Counted from the stretch's first letter, positions 34,227 to 46,757 are shown. The stretch: 64,000 nucleotides of DNA from Citrus sinensis (GCF_022201045.2 NC_068564.1:10230001-10294000), one strand, 5' to 3'. Notes: generated by a model not told the origin, from the letters alone. Numbers and translations are program-made.

Positions 34227-37200
34227 ATGATAGCAGCAGTATCGTGGGTGCCCAAAGGGGCTTCGAAGGCCGTGCCTGAAGAGGCTGAGCCTCCATCGAA
34301 GGAAGAAATTGAAGAGATTATAAACAGCGGCGCTTTGGAACATGAAATGTGAGTTTTTTTTTTTTATTTTAATGTTGTTACTTTGCATTCAGCTTCGTAT
34401 TTATTGATTGCTTCTGTTGCCTGTATGATGGAATTAGTTGATTTAGAAACATAATCTGGAGAGAAATTACAGACTGACAGCTTATTGTAGCTAGAGATGT
34501 TGTTTTAGCTTCAGTAAAAGGATACATTGGTTTCATAAGTAAAGTTCGTATTTCTGGAAACTCAGAGCAATAATCATGAGTTTTCAACCTTATTCTCGTG
34601 AGAAGGATTATGTTGGCCTAATCTTGACATTCGTAGTGATATAATGGACTGTTATTTTTTTTTTTATTTTACGGAAACTGAATATGTAAACATAAGGTAT
34701 TAATTGAATTATTTATTGCATTAAGGATCGCAGTAAAAGGATGCCAAAAGTAAACAAAGTTATTATAATAATACTCTATAGCTAGATGATGCTTTATTCT
34801 TTTCCATAGGATGAATAGACTTGCACAATGGATGCATATATTGATCACTTGTTCCTGATCAAAAGATTTGTAAGAATATTTCTCTGATTAATATTTCGTC
34901 AAATTGTATAATCATGAGTACATACGAAATTGAACAGCAAAGTGTGAATGGTGGTCAAAAATTAGATTTTGGCAGTGGAATGATTGGTTAAGGTTACTAT
35001 GATTATTTTCATTTGTTCAGTGAAGATGATCGCAGTGAGGATGATGATGAAGATATGGAGGTTGAGGATGAGGCCAAGCAGTCTGATGACGCCTCCCAAG
35101 CGGTAGCTGTCGCAAATGCACTTGGAAAAACTTCCAAAAGCAAGAATTCGGGGACTAAATTTGATGATATTACTGATGGCTTGAAGGAACTCGACATGGA
35201 CCACTATGATGATGAAGATGATGGTAGCTTCAAATGGCTGTTCTTTGATTTCTATTCTTTTATTTCCTTTGTTTTATTTCATTTTCAAAAGAGGGGCTGT
35301 AACTCATATGCCTGATAAGTTGGAGGATGGTTTGTGGTGTTTAAGATGTCAAAGAAGATTAGCCATTGTGTGAATTCAAGGCTTGAAGAAATACTAAGAC
35401 TATATCACAGTTGTTTTCCTTGCCACAAAATATCAAATGCATCAAATACTTCATCTATCTGGTTGATTTCAGGTGTTGAGATATTTGGCAAGGGGCTTGG
35501 GGACCTTTACTATGCAAGTAATCAAATGGATCCCTATCTAAAGGACAAAGATGTAAGCACACAACTTTCTTTTGATGCGATTTGGCTTCCATTACCTATT
35601 TGGCTTCTGATGCAACTACAACTTCCTTGTAGGATGAGGATTCTGAAGATCTTGAGGACATGACCATTAATCCAAATGATGCAGTCATTGTTTGTGCACG
35701 TAATGAGGATGATGTCAGCCATCTCGAGGCACGTAATGCATATACTCTCCTCCCTCTCATGTGCACATTCACATGCACTGAGCATGCAAATACTCATGGA
35801 TTATTGACTTTAACAGGTCTATATACTTGAGGAATCAGATGGTGGTGATCCGAATCTGTATGTTCACCATCATATCATCATTCCAGCGTTTCCCCTTTGC
35901 ATGGCATGGCTTGATTGCCCACTAAAAGACCGAGAAAAAGGTTAGACATTTGTACTTTCTAGCTGGTATTTCTATTGCATGAGCTTAATGTGTTCAATTG
36001 CAGTAATGCTGGCAGCCAGACAGAGACGGGAAAATTAAAAAAAAAAAATCTTAGTCAATTTTTTAAACTCCTTTTTCTTTTAATTGTAGTAATGTCGGGA
36101 TCCAACTACCCTCGGGCAAAAGGTAGTTTGGTTGTAAGGTCAAGGGATTTCTGGATATCAAAAAATAGGACATTTTGGGTTGCCCTTTCTGATCTACCAG
36201 GCAGAAAAGGAAATATGTAGTTACCTTCAAATAATTACTTCGTTGCTTTTTATTTTCGTCTTTTCAATTTTGGTGATGGGTTGAGAATGGTGGGGATAAT
36301 ACCATTGATGGTACGCTAACTAGGAGAAGAATTTTACAATGTTATATTTTAGCTTTCTCTTTGAGTGAACTCCAATTATTCATGAGGATAATGTCATGAA
36401 GCATTGCAATATTAGCAATTTTTGTTTTCTACTCAGATTTTATTGTTTCATTGCTTGTTGCAATTGATTTGCTGATGAATTATTTCAATTGTTGGCAGGG
36501 AATTTTATGGCTGTTGGCTCAATGGAACCTGCCATCGAGATATGGGACCTTGATGTTGTATGTGGATTGTGGATATCATCATATCATGAGTTTATAATTT
36601 GACCAAATTATTAATAGGGACATTATTTTGAAGTCTCTTATCATCTTCACTGTTCTCAGATTGATGAAGTACAACCGCACGTTATATTGGGTGGCATTGA
36701 TGAGGAGAAGAAGAAAAAGAAGAGTAAGAAAGGAAAGAAGGTTGGCTGCTACTAATTTCATTCTGTGTTTAATGCTCCTCAAACATTCAATTTGAAGCAA
36801 CATCCTTTTGTTACATCTACTGTGCCTGTGTGGAGGTCTTCATTAAGATGACTTTTGAACTTGCAGTTTATTGATTGTGTTGTGACCTGCATTTTGCTTC
36901 TTCTGATTACGTTAATTTGACGTTTCTATGCAGATTTCAGCTTGACTAATATTTTTATGAATGCTTGCTTCTTGCTTTACATGCAGTCGTCAATTAAATA
37001 TAAAAAGGGTAGTCATACCGATTCAGTGCTTGGTCTTGCTTGGAACAAGGAGTTCAGGTTTGTTCAATGTTCATAGTATATACTGTTCTTTTGCTTGTTA
37101 CCACCTTCATGCACCGGTGCTTGTTATTGTCCTTAACCCTTTTCTTCTCCCTCCTAATCCAATAAAACCAGGAATATTCTTGCTAGTGCAAGTGCTGATA

Positions 37201-38575
37201 AACAAGTTAAGATATGGGATGTGGCTGCAGGAAAATGTAATCTCACCTTGGAGCATCATACAGATAAGGCAGGGTTTTACTCTTGCACCAACGATCTATC
37301 ATTAATTATTACAAAATGATCTAGGATTACATTCGGCTAAATTTAGGTTACTTGTATTATTAAATTTGCCCAAGTTTCAGTTTCCTACTATTCCTTTCAG
37401 GTTCAAGCAGTTGCATGGAATCATCATTCGCCCCAAATTCTTCTTAGTGGATCTTTTGATCGTTCAGTTGTCATGGTAATTAATTTGCTATATATATATA
37501 TGTAAATCCTTCATAGAAAGCTATCAGTGAAGTGAAATGGGAAATTCAGGAGTTTAACGTTTCATCGAGTTAATAATTTGTAATTTGAAGATATTATGTT
37601 GATATCTTTTCCATTCATATGCATTGCAGAAGGATGCAAGGATATCTACACATTCTGGTTTCAAGTGGGCTGTCGCAGCTGACGTAGAAAGCTTGGCATG
37701 GGATCCACACGCTGAGCATTCATTCGTGGTTTGTACTTTAACCTTTTATTTGGACCATCCTCTTGAAGTTGGTTTCTAGTGTGCACTTCTGTGAGTGTGT
37801 GTACCTATGTGTATGTGCTCAATAAAATAATTTGTCTCATAAGTCTAGATTCTGGTATATTTATGTTTTAATTGAGAGGCAATAAAATTTAATTAATTTC
37901 ATTTACTTGTCTTCTTAGGTGAGTCTTGAAGATGGTACAATCAAAGGTTTTGATATTCGGACAGCCAAATCTGATCCAGATTCTACATCACAACAATCAA
38001 GTTTTACCCTTCATGCACACGACAAAGCTGTTTGCACCATTTCTTATAATCCATTAGTACCCAATGTACATTTTTATCCTTTTCTCAATTTTTTTCTTTT
38101 TGGGGGGGCTCAAAATTTTTCTTATTTATTCAGTATAGTAATTACACTTACGATTTTCTGCAGCTTCTGGCAACTGGATCTACAGATAAAATGGTAAGTT
38201 CTTTCCTATTTTTCTGGGCCTCATGGACCTGTTACACCTGTCTGCATGTGAAAGGGTTCCATGGTTTTATTGAGCTCTTCATTTGGTGCAGGTGAAACTT
38301 TGGGATTTGTCAAACAACCAACCATCATGTATTGCATCCCGAAACCCTAAAGCAGTAAGTGATTCTTTCCTTAAAACCTTGTGAGTGCATTCTGTGTAAC
38401 TCATGATTAACTCGAAACAATTTGAAATGAATTCTTATACTTGTTCTGGAATTTTTTAGGGAGCTGTTTTTTCAGTTGCCTTCTCGGAGGATAGTCCATT
38501 CGTACTAGCTATTGGAGGCTCCAAAGGGAAACTGGAAGTGAGTGCGAAAATCTTACAAATGCTCTCAATTATAAT

Positions 38576-38610
<35 letters not shown>

Positions 38611-38731
38611 TTACATGATGATGAATAAAATTCCTGTAAAATTTCAGATATGGGATACGTTATCCGATGCGGGGATCTCCAATAGATTTAGCAAGTACAG
38701 CAAGCCAAAAAAACCTCAGTCTGTAATTTGA
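34227..38731 (+). CDS. PWP1: Periodic tryptophan protein 1 (PWP1) homologue, WD40, 502 aa
   Basis: Sixteen exons: 34227-34348, 35021-35223, 35473-35552, 35633-35728, 35817-35940, 36499-36557, 36660-36740, 36987-37057, 37172-37268, 37401-37475, 37630-37728, 37919-38065, 38164-38193, 38292-38354, 38460-38537, 38648-38731 (1,509 nt). The N-terminus MIAAVSWVPKGASK is typical of PWP1. An acidic region (~40-100) and a Lys-rich patch (KKKKKSKKGKK, ~245) precede WD repeats such as DKQVKIWDVAAGK and DKMVKLWDLS. PWP1 works in the nucleolus in rRNA transcription and ribosome assembly. Introns 4 and 9 appear to use GC donors (positions 35,729 and 37,269). The other 13 introns are GT-AG. A (TA)n tract sits in intron 15. 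Confidence 0.95.
38580..38608. repeat. (TA)n microsatellite in PWP1 intron 15
   Basis: About 29 bp of alternating T and A, 40 bp upstream of the acceptor of the last exon. Confidence 0.9.
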
Positions 38732-38833
38732 CATGATCAAATGGGACAATCAGGTCCACTGGTGCCTGCATAGTTTTGGAGTTTATATAATAGTGCAAAT
38801 GTTTTGTTTGTTTCTTTAGTTTCGTAATGGGTG

Positions 38834-39140
38834 TTTGAGAGTCAAAAACAGATGTACATGGAAAATCAAAAAAAGATTTTGTCCTCCATGTAATAGAAAA
38901 TGGCTTAAATTTCTTCTTCTTTTTTTTTTTTTTGGTTAAAAATTAGAAATTCTGAGCATTTCATTTCATGATAATTTAAGCCATTTTGAGAGTCAAAAAC
39001 AGATGTACATGGAAAATCAAGAACGGATTGTGTCCTCCATGTAATAGAAAATGGCTTAAATTTCTTCTTCTTCTTCTTCTTCTTCTTCTTCTTTTTGGTT
39101 AAAAATTAGAAATTCTGAGCATTTCATTTTATGATAATTC
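38834..39140 (+). repeat. 151-bp tandem duplication 3' of PWP1
   Basis: Copy 1 begins at 38,834 and copy 2 at 38,985, both starting 'tttgagagtcaaaaacag'. They differ at a few bases. In copy 1 the internal tract is 'cttcttc' plus a T-run; in copy 2 it has expanded to about ten CTT units (39,063-39,093). It begins about 100 bp after the stop, so copy 1 may lie in the 3' UTR. Confidence 0.9.
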
Positions 39141-39935
39141 TTCTGCTTTATGGGATTACACCAATTTTGCTCATGTGGTATGCGTTGACATGTGACACGT
39201 CTTCATCATAGATTTTTTTTTTTTTCCCAATCAAAAGCTTATGTAAAAATTCATCTCAAATGAGATAGTATGTGATACGTTATTGATTAATTGGCAAATG
39301 ATGGTTTATTTTTTGAAAATAAATTTGCTGTATTTCTTATGTTAACTGGATGAGTTTATTCCAAATGAAATTTTAATAATAAAATTTGAGTAAGTATCAC
39401 TAAGTGTTTTTAATTATTTATTTTCTTTAATACTGTATCAAGTCAAGGTTACAAAACTGAACACGCACTAAACCTTTTTTTTATTTATTTATTTTAAATC
39501 TTCAAAAAAATAAAGTCGAAATTTCTTGTAAGCTTTCTTGGTATGATGAAAAGGCAAGTTCCAAGTTTGAGCAAAGACTCGCGTCTTACATTACCTCCTT
39601 CCTCTTCTCCTAGAAGAAAAGTAAGTCATGCTTCTGGTCCACTCAAAGGTTGAATAAAAAGGTTGTATGTATGTAACTCAATTTTTTTCCCCCCAAAGAT
39701 AGTGGGTGCATAAATTTTAAATTAATTTTGAGCCCTTAATTTTTTATTATAATATATATACATAGATATATACAGATTTATGTTATCCGCCTAGTCACCC
39801 TTGGTAATTGAATCTAATTGTACTTTTAACTCAATGGTAAGAGGTTTTTTATAATTGAAATCTTAGATAAGACGGCTATTTCATTTTTTTCGTATTGCAA
39901 AAACAATAAGAATTAGAAGTGTTAAGATTTTTATA
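39141..39935. other. Intergenic region 3' of PWP1
   Basis: AT-rich, no gene. 'tttaactcaatggtaagagg' at 39,826-39,845 resembles a tRNA A-box, as in tRNA-derived SINE relics, but no clear B-box follows. On the minus strand, 39,860-39,935 reads like the spacer that follows 5S rRNA in plastid genomes, so the plastid-derived insert may extend into this stretch. Confidence 0.4.
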
Positions 39936-40056
39936 ATCTTAGTGTCGAGTTATTTTTTCACAAGATCTCCCTTACACTGTTGTAATCGCAATCGAGTTTG
40001 ACCACTAAGTTCGAGATGGATTGGCGTGGTCACTTTACGCCTAAAACATTAGAATA
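39936..40056 (-). pseudogene. rrn5: Plastid-derived 5S rRNA (rrn5) pseudogene
   Basis: The minus strand aligns end to end and without gaps over 121 bp to my recollection of plant plastid 5S rRNA, which is also 121 nt. The core 'ccaatccatctcgaacttag' (plastid: ccaatccatcccgaacttgg) is diagnostic. About 26 differences are seen by eye, mostly C-to-T or G-to-A, as expected for methylated and deaminated nuclear copies of plastid DNA. It differs clearly from nuclear and plant mitochondrial 5S genes. This is a nuclear plastid-DNA insert (NUPT) and not an active gene. Confidence 0.85.
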
Positions 40057-43000
40057 TCTAACCATAAACGAAAAAAGGTGTGTGAGAAAAACATATTGCC
40101 TAGGAATGGTTGGTTAAAAAAAAAATGAAGAAGATTCAGGTTATGTCTTTTAAGACTCATCTTTCTTCAGCTTTTCTCAATCACACATAGATCAAATAAT
40201 TATTAGAATAAAATTTTGAATATAAATTTAAGGTGTTGTCAAAATTGGTAGAAAAAAGTACCCACACTTTCTCTGATCTCGGGTTTTTCTTTTTCTAATT
40301 GATAAAATTACCTTTTTATTTATTAAAATTAACAATCCATTTAATAATTTTCATTACAAGAAGCATATTCAGAAAGTGTCAAAAAAATTGAAAAAGAAAT
40401 ACTGTCCAATAGTTTGCCAAACCGATCTTTCCAATTCGGTAAGTTTTTCTAGTCAATTATCCACAATTTTATTTCAAAATTACCACATCTGCCATGGCCA
40501 ATCACCAAAATTAATTGGTCCGTAAAGGGTAGATTGGTCAATAAACAAGAATTGGGCCGCAAGGAATTGTCCTTGTGAGTGGCAGCTTTCTTCCTTTTTC
40601 CAGACGATTTTAATTTTTTTAACTAGTAAAATATCAAACAGCAAAGCGACACAGTTATTCCGCAAAGTGATTTTCATTCGTTAATGAAGGGTAATTTGGT
40701 CATTCCGACTCGTGTTTTCCAGCATCAACAGTCAGGACAGTCGCGTCGTGCCGCCGACTCATCTACAGAGATTAGGCTGCTTGGTCAAAATTGGTCTACC
40801 CATCCCATCACTCGCGCGTGTAACATACACTCCCAAACCGCCTTGCTATTTAAAGAGAAATTAATTAGTATTATTATTATTATTTTTTGAATTTGCTCCA
40901 ACAACTGTGGAGCTTTGCGAACCTAAGGTGCAAGCGAAGATTAACTCATTGTTGAGATCCTTTTCGTTGATAATATTCAATAAATAGTAATTAAAGTATC
41001 TTTCGATCCCAATTTAGTAAAGAGACAAAAGAAAAAGGTTTGACTTAAGAAAGAAAAAAAAATGTAAGTAATTAGGTAATGCTTAGTTGAATTCATGCAA
41101 CTTTAAGGATTTTTTTTTTTTAGTTCAACATGAATATTTACTTATTAAAAAATAATTTTATTTCTTAATAAAAAAATAAACCTTTCATTACGAACCAAAA
41201 CAACAAAAAATACATCGTCACAAGAACCAACAGCTGATCTAGCATGTGATTTGCAGGGTTTCATAGGACCAGCTCAAGATAATGTTGGGCCTTAGACAAA
41301 TTTCAAATAAATATTGCAATTAAAATTTATTTTGTTAAATTGTAAAACTAGAAACTAATGTTTATGTTAATGATTAAAAAAAAGTAAGTATAGTCTAAAA
41401 AATGTAGATTAATGTACTTCTTTTGGTGATTATTTGTGAGAACTTTCAAGTTATTGTTCGACTGATCTCTGGACTGTATTACAATTGTATAGATCTAAAA
41501 TTTTAGATTATAATATATTTTTAAAATTGCAACAACTTTATAAAAAATATTGAAAAAGAAAATGAATACGTGATGAGATTGCATAAGGATTCAATATTAA
41601 TCCAATTTTTGTGCTTTTTATATTACTTTGTGGATTTTGATATATTGAAATAGATAGACACTATACTTTGAATTTTAATGGGTCATTAAAATATATTTAC
41701 AAAGAATTTGGATGGATCTTGATCATATATTAGAAAATAAAAGAAAATTTATTTCACTTAAAAATTTTACTTTTAAAGCATAAAATTAATGTATAAAAAA
41801 TTGATTTATCCTAAATTGGGGCCTCAATTTTTGATAGAGCCCTAGGCAATTGTCTAACTTGGTTAAGGGTTGAGCCTCTACTGGGGGCTCAAGTCTCGGT
41901 GGCCCCCAAAATAAAAATCTAAGAATAAATGGATAAATAAGTATTTTGTATTTCAAATTAACCTATATTAAATCTATTAATTTAGCCACTTAAATTTTAT
42001 AAATCTATAAAATTTAAACTTTAATTTTTATAAATTACAAAAATCTACTTTTTATTTAGAAATAATGATAGCCCACCACTCAAAATATTTTTCTATTCTC
42101 AAAAGTAGGATTATTTTCTCTAGTTTCTATAGTAGAGCACGTTTTCAATAATGCAATTTGTGAAGAATCATTTTGAAATAGGATGAGATGATTAGCTTTG
42201 TGGTTGTTTACATATGAAACGATACATTTAATTTTATTGATAATGAGGCTATTGCATAACATTTTTAAATATGAAAATACATTGAAAATAATTACAAATG
42301 TATTAGCAAGTATTTTATATATTCAAATTTTTAGTTTTATATTTTCTTATTATTTAATCTAACCCTTTTCAAATTATTTTTCTGAATTTTCCACTTACAA
42401 TAATGAAAAATATTATATTAGAATAGACTGAAATATAATACTTAAAATAACCTAAACCTCAAACATAATTTGTGATTTAATAAATATTTAATCTCCTTCA
42501 ATTTCAAATATTTATAAACTCAAAACCTGATACAACCCCGTCATTAATTTGTTGCTTGGCAATAATAAAATGTAGAAAAATGATTAATTTTTAAAAAATA
42601 GGAACATAAATAAAAAGGTGAAGTGTAGCGAAGGAAGGGCAGAGCACGCTCGAAATAAGAGCGTGGGAAACGACAAACTTCACCGCCTCTGACGCAATGT
42701 CTTTCTTATCGCAAATGAAGGGGCGGGACTCAGGACCACTGTGCAAATAATGTACAATTCTGTAATTAGACTAAAAACGAGGGCTATAAATACTAAAGTA
42801 GAGATTTTGTGAAAATCCTTAATACTTCTTTGTTTCGGTTTTCGATAAGAAGTTGGAAACGAAAACAAAAACAGAAAAACGAAAAAAATAAAATAATTTT
42901 TTTTAAGAAGTTGCCATGTTGGTGATGATCACCTAAAATTCTCCTCAAATTTCGGCGATTACCTGAACAATCAAAACCATCTTCTTGACCAAATCTTTCA

Positions 43001-43192
43001 TATTCATCTTCTCATCTCTTTCACAGACCTGCAACTCTCTCTTCTTGTATCTGCTGCCTTTTGGCTTTATTGTATAAAATAAAAAATAGATAATAAATAA
43101 AACAAAAGGCATAAGTAGTGAATTTGCTTCTACTTAATTACTTAACTTGTTTTGTCTGTCAGAAGAGTCCTGTTTTTGTTTGTTCGTTCAAA
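40057..43192. other. Intergenic region, rrn5 pseudogene to unknown gene
   Basis: About 3.1 kb without a recognisable gene. The stretch 41,275-41,910 begins and ends with related 'gggcctt' / 'gccctaggcaattg' sequences and reads like an old dispersed repeat. A GC-rich patch with a TATA-like 'tatttaaag' lies near 40,850. The last 600 bp (42,600-43,192) should hold the promoter and 5' UTR of the next gene. Confidence 0.45.
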
Positions 43193-45014
43193 ATGGATAG
43201 CTGGAGGAGGCCAAAAGGTGATTTTTATCATCATCATCATCATCATCAACAAGAAGTTCAGGGCACACAACCAAGATCACACAACAGAAAGCCTCCTCCT
43301 CATCGTATGTTTTAATTAATTAATTTCTTTCTAAGATTTTTTTTTTGTTTTTTTGTTTTCGTTAATGGGTTTTTTTGTTTTATCAACTGGGTTCTACTTA
43401 GATTTTATTATTGTTGCCTCTTTTTCTTTTTCTTTTTTAATGATGGTTACTCTAAGATGCGTTTCTACTCCTTTGTTTTGTGAACAAAGAAATTAAAAAA
43501 AAAATGGTGGTTTGGGTTGTAAAATTAAAGCTTATGTGCTTAAGTTTAGATATGAATTATGATAGATGTATAATTTGCTATGTGCCTAGCTTTTGTCTGC
43601 TTGTTATGGAAGTCAAATATGGGAAATAGTTTGCAGTACCAAATATGTGTGATGAATTATTTTGGAAACTTGACAGATTACTTAGTTTAGGATGTGAAAT
43701 GCCTGAATCGGCCATGTTGTAGTTTCCAAGGAATTTTTCTGTATTTGTTTAGCCTATTCTTCTTATTAGTCTTTACTTTTTTTTTTCCCTGCTTGTTATT
43801 TTCATATGCATTTTAGCTATATTTGGCATAATTTTTGAGGACTTGTTTCTAGTTGTCGCATGTTCAATTTCTTTTCCTTCTAGGAAAATGTGGCTTTTAG
43901 TTTTTCTTGATCCAGCAGTGATACTTTGTCCAGGTATTTTGCCTAGCAGAACAAACCAAAAAGCCCCATTTTTGGATTTGGCTTGCCCAGCAATTTTCTG
44001 GGGCAAAATAGCTTGTTGTATTTGATCAAGTGGAGACTCAGGCATGCAAGAATTAACTGAATTTTACATTTTTTTTTACTTTTCACTGTAGCTAATTGGC
44101 GACCTACTGTACCTTTGTGGGAGAAAAAGTTCTGCACTACAGTTGGTTCTGTTCCATGGGGAAAGCTTTTAGAAGCCAAGAGGTTTATGTACCTCTACGA
44201 AAATGTTGTTCAATGGAATGACTCTGCTGTTGAAGAGGCATTCCACAATGCTAAAACCCGGTTTTGGGCTAAGATAAATGACCTTCCCTGCGACATATCA
44301 TTGCCTGATCCTGATGTTTATATTGATGAAATTGATTGGAACTCCGACGCTGACCCTGAGCTGCTTTTGGACTTGGAACGGGAACCAAAAGCTACAGAAG
44401 AGGTTGATAAAGATAAGAAGGTTGTGAATCTTAATAGTGCTCTCCTCTTGAATCAGTCATTTTCTTGCACTGGATGGGGGGATTCAGAGCAGAATTTCAA
44501 AAAAGGCACTGACTTGTGTGTGGCTCCTAATCATGGAGACTCTGCCCACAATGCCAGTACTGGTATTTGTGAAAATCCTTGGGAGTGCAACGGCAATGAA
44601 GAAAGAAAAGATGATGGATGGGTTAATTGTTGGAACAACTCGTGTGAATGGAATCAGCAAGATAACAGTTATAATGAGTGGGAGAATAGCTATAATGAGT
44701 CGAGTAATGTGAATTACGGAAGAGGTGGAGATTGGGAAATATGTGACGGGTATAGCAGGAAGAGAGGAGGCACGGGTTGGAACATGTCAAGGTACAAAAC
44801 ATCAAGATTCCAGGGTGATGACTACAACCGTATGGATCGTAGATGGAAGAGTAGAAGAGGATATAAGAGGTCTAATTTTGTTTGTGAGAGACCACTTCCG
44901 GGTGGAAAACATTCTCCAAGCCAGTGGAACTCAATGAATTCTTGTGGTCCAATTAGCCATAATGGATTTGGCAAAGCAGGAATCTCATGGGGTTGGGAGA
45001 AACAAGTTTTGTAA
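43193..45014 (+). CDS. Plant-specific protein of unknown function, 344 aa, GW/WG-containing
   Basis: Exon 1 is 43193-43304 and exon 2 is 44092-45014, with a 787-bp GT-AG intron, phase 1 and 1,035 nt in total. The N-terminus has six consecutive histidines (residues 13-18) from a CAT repeat. The conserved block starts NWRPTVPLWEKKFC and runs through SVPWGKLLEAKRFM, VVQWNDSAVEEAFHNAK and LPCDISLPDPDVYIDEIDW. I recall this as a family of uncharacterised plant proteins. The C-terminal half is Asn-, Trp- and Arg-rich with scattered GW/WG dipeptides (TGWGD, DGWV, TGWN, SWGWEK) and an RS/RG-like basic stretch (RRWKSRRGYKR). No enzyme motif, signal peptide or membrane segment is visible. Confidence 0.85.
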
Positions 45015-46757
45015 GCAGTTAGGTATATAATATAGTTAGTATAGGTAGTCTGGTTTATCATTAAATTCATTTATTGCCCTGTGTCGCGAGTATATAATAC
45101 AGATGAAACCAATTTGAGGAAGTACTGGTCGTGTTCGCATCATGTTTAGTGTGTTTAGTAGACTCATCCAAGGTTTTGAAAATTGTTTGATGTATTGGAA
45201 GATGGGCATTGTTGTAGTGCTGGGTATCTATGTTTGAGTTTGTTCGCTGGCTTGGAAGTCTTGAAAGAGTTGAGAGGATCAACCCTCATCAAGATGATTG
45301 AGGTTTTTGGATGAGTCTGGAAAGTTTGATGTGTTACATAATTTTTGATCAAACAATAATATGAGGTTCTCTTTCAGTAATTCCCATATTCTCTTTACTG
45401 CTTAGGAGTTATTTCGTTGATGAAGTTTATTATTAGCTGTGTCTGCAAACTCCTATGTTGCATGTAGGTCAGCATACACAAATAATGTTGGTGCAAGAAT
45501 CAAATAACATTGGTATAAAATCAAATTATATTGGGCAGCATAGAGGTGAAAGGAATATCACACAGACAGTTTCAAAAGCATGTGGGTTTTTTTTTGTCTT
45601 TTATCTAAAATTGAATACAACTTACTATCGCCAATTTAAATGCATCAGGTTATTTTTTCTTTCCACCTTGAGTTTTTTCTTTGACAACTTTCCACCGTGA
45701 GATTAATTGTGAGAAATTTGAATTAATAGATAAAGTAGAAACGATTTGATTTTTATTTGAAAAAAGAAAGAATCAAACTGAATGTCATAATTTTATTTAT
45801 AAAAGATACTATTATCAATTTTATATAATAATTGGTACGCATATAAAGTTTTGTCCATTTTTTAATTAAATATTCTTTAAGAAAAAAATCATAAAAAATT
45901 TCGTTTAAGGAAAAAAAACACAAATTATGTAGTTTTATATCATCAAATAATGTAATTTGTTTTTCAAATCTAGCTCAATGGCAACTAAATCTCTTATTTG
46001 TAATAAAATTTGTATTTTTTAGAGATTAATTATGAAAAAAATGCTAAAAAAAATGAAATGCTTATATAGGGTTAAATTCAAAATTAAAATTTTAGAAATA
46101 AATATATATGTCCAAATAGACAATTGTCTAATAAATATATATATAAATGTTCTAATATGAAATTTTAAAGTGTAACGTCAGGGAAAACACATAAAATACA
46201 AATTATGTTTAAAAAATCTTTGTAAGCACATATTACTCCTTTTTTAACAACTGAAATCAGTTTCTTTTTTTTTTTTTAAAAAAAAAGAGAATAAAAATCA
46301 TCCAAAAAAAATCAAAAATCATTTAAATAAAATTTCATCAAATGGCCTCCAATTTTTTTTTAATATATCACATGTACACATTTAGAAAGAAATATATATG
46401 TCCAAATAGACAATTGTCAGGTCGCAAAAAAATTAAAAACTATATATATATATAAATATTTTAATACGGAATTTTAAAGTGTGGGAACGTATGGAAAAAC
46501 GCATAAAATATGCGGTTTAAACGCTTTAAGTTTTAAGATTTTAAAATTCCGTGGTTTTAAAATTTTTTCAGATATTTTCCGTACTTTATAATCTCGGGCC
46601 AAATATATATATTCATTTATATTTATACATAATTTTTTAAAAATCAATATGTTTTTCAATTGAGAAAAAGATTTTGAGTTTTTTATGATATCATGATCAG
46701 TAATTATCACATAAAAAATAATATATAACTAATCCTTGACCATACAATACTACATTG
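45015..46757. other. Intergenic region 3' of the unknown gene
   Basis: AT-rich, no gene. The first few hundred bases are probably the 3' UTR. 'tctagctcaatggcaact' at 45,970-45,987 resembles a tRNA-derived SINE A-box. A direct repeat pair is listed separately. Confidence 0.5.
46093..46520 (+). repeat. Direct repeat pair of ~130 bp
   Basis: 46,093-46,220 and 46,385-46,520 share 'aatatatatgtccaaatag', then 'gacaattgtc', a TATATA tract, 'aattttaaagtgt' and 'acataaaat/gcataaaat'. They are separated by about 160 bp of unrelated AT-rich sequence. The similarity is imperfect (small insertions), so this is an older duplication or two members of one element family. Confidence 0.75.

Noticed and set aside
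39826-39900. tRNA gene or SINE
   Set aside because: An A-box-like stretch is visible but there is no cloverleaf and no convincing B-box.
40684-40890. 68-codon plus-strand frame in a GC-richer patch
   Set aside because: No domain, no supporting splice structure and no neighbouring exon was found.
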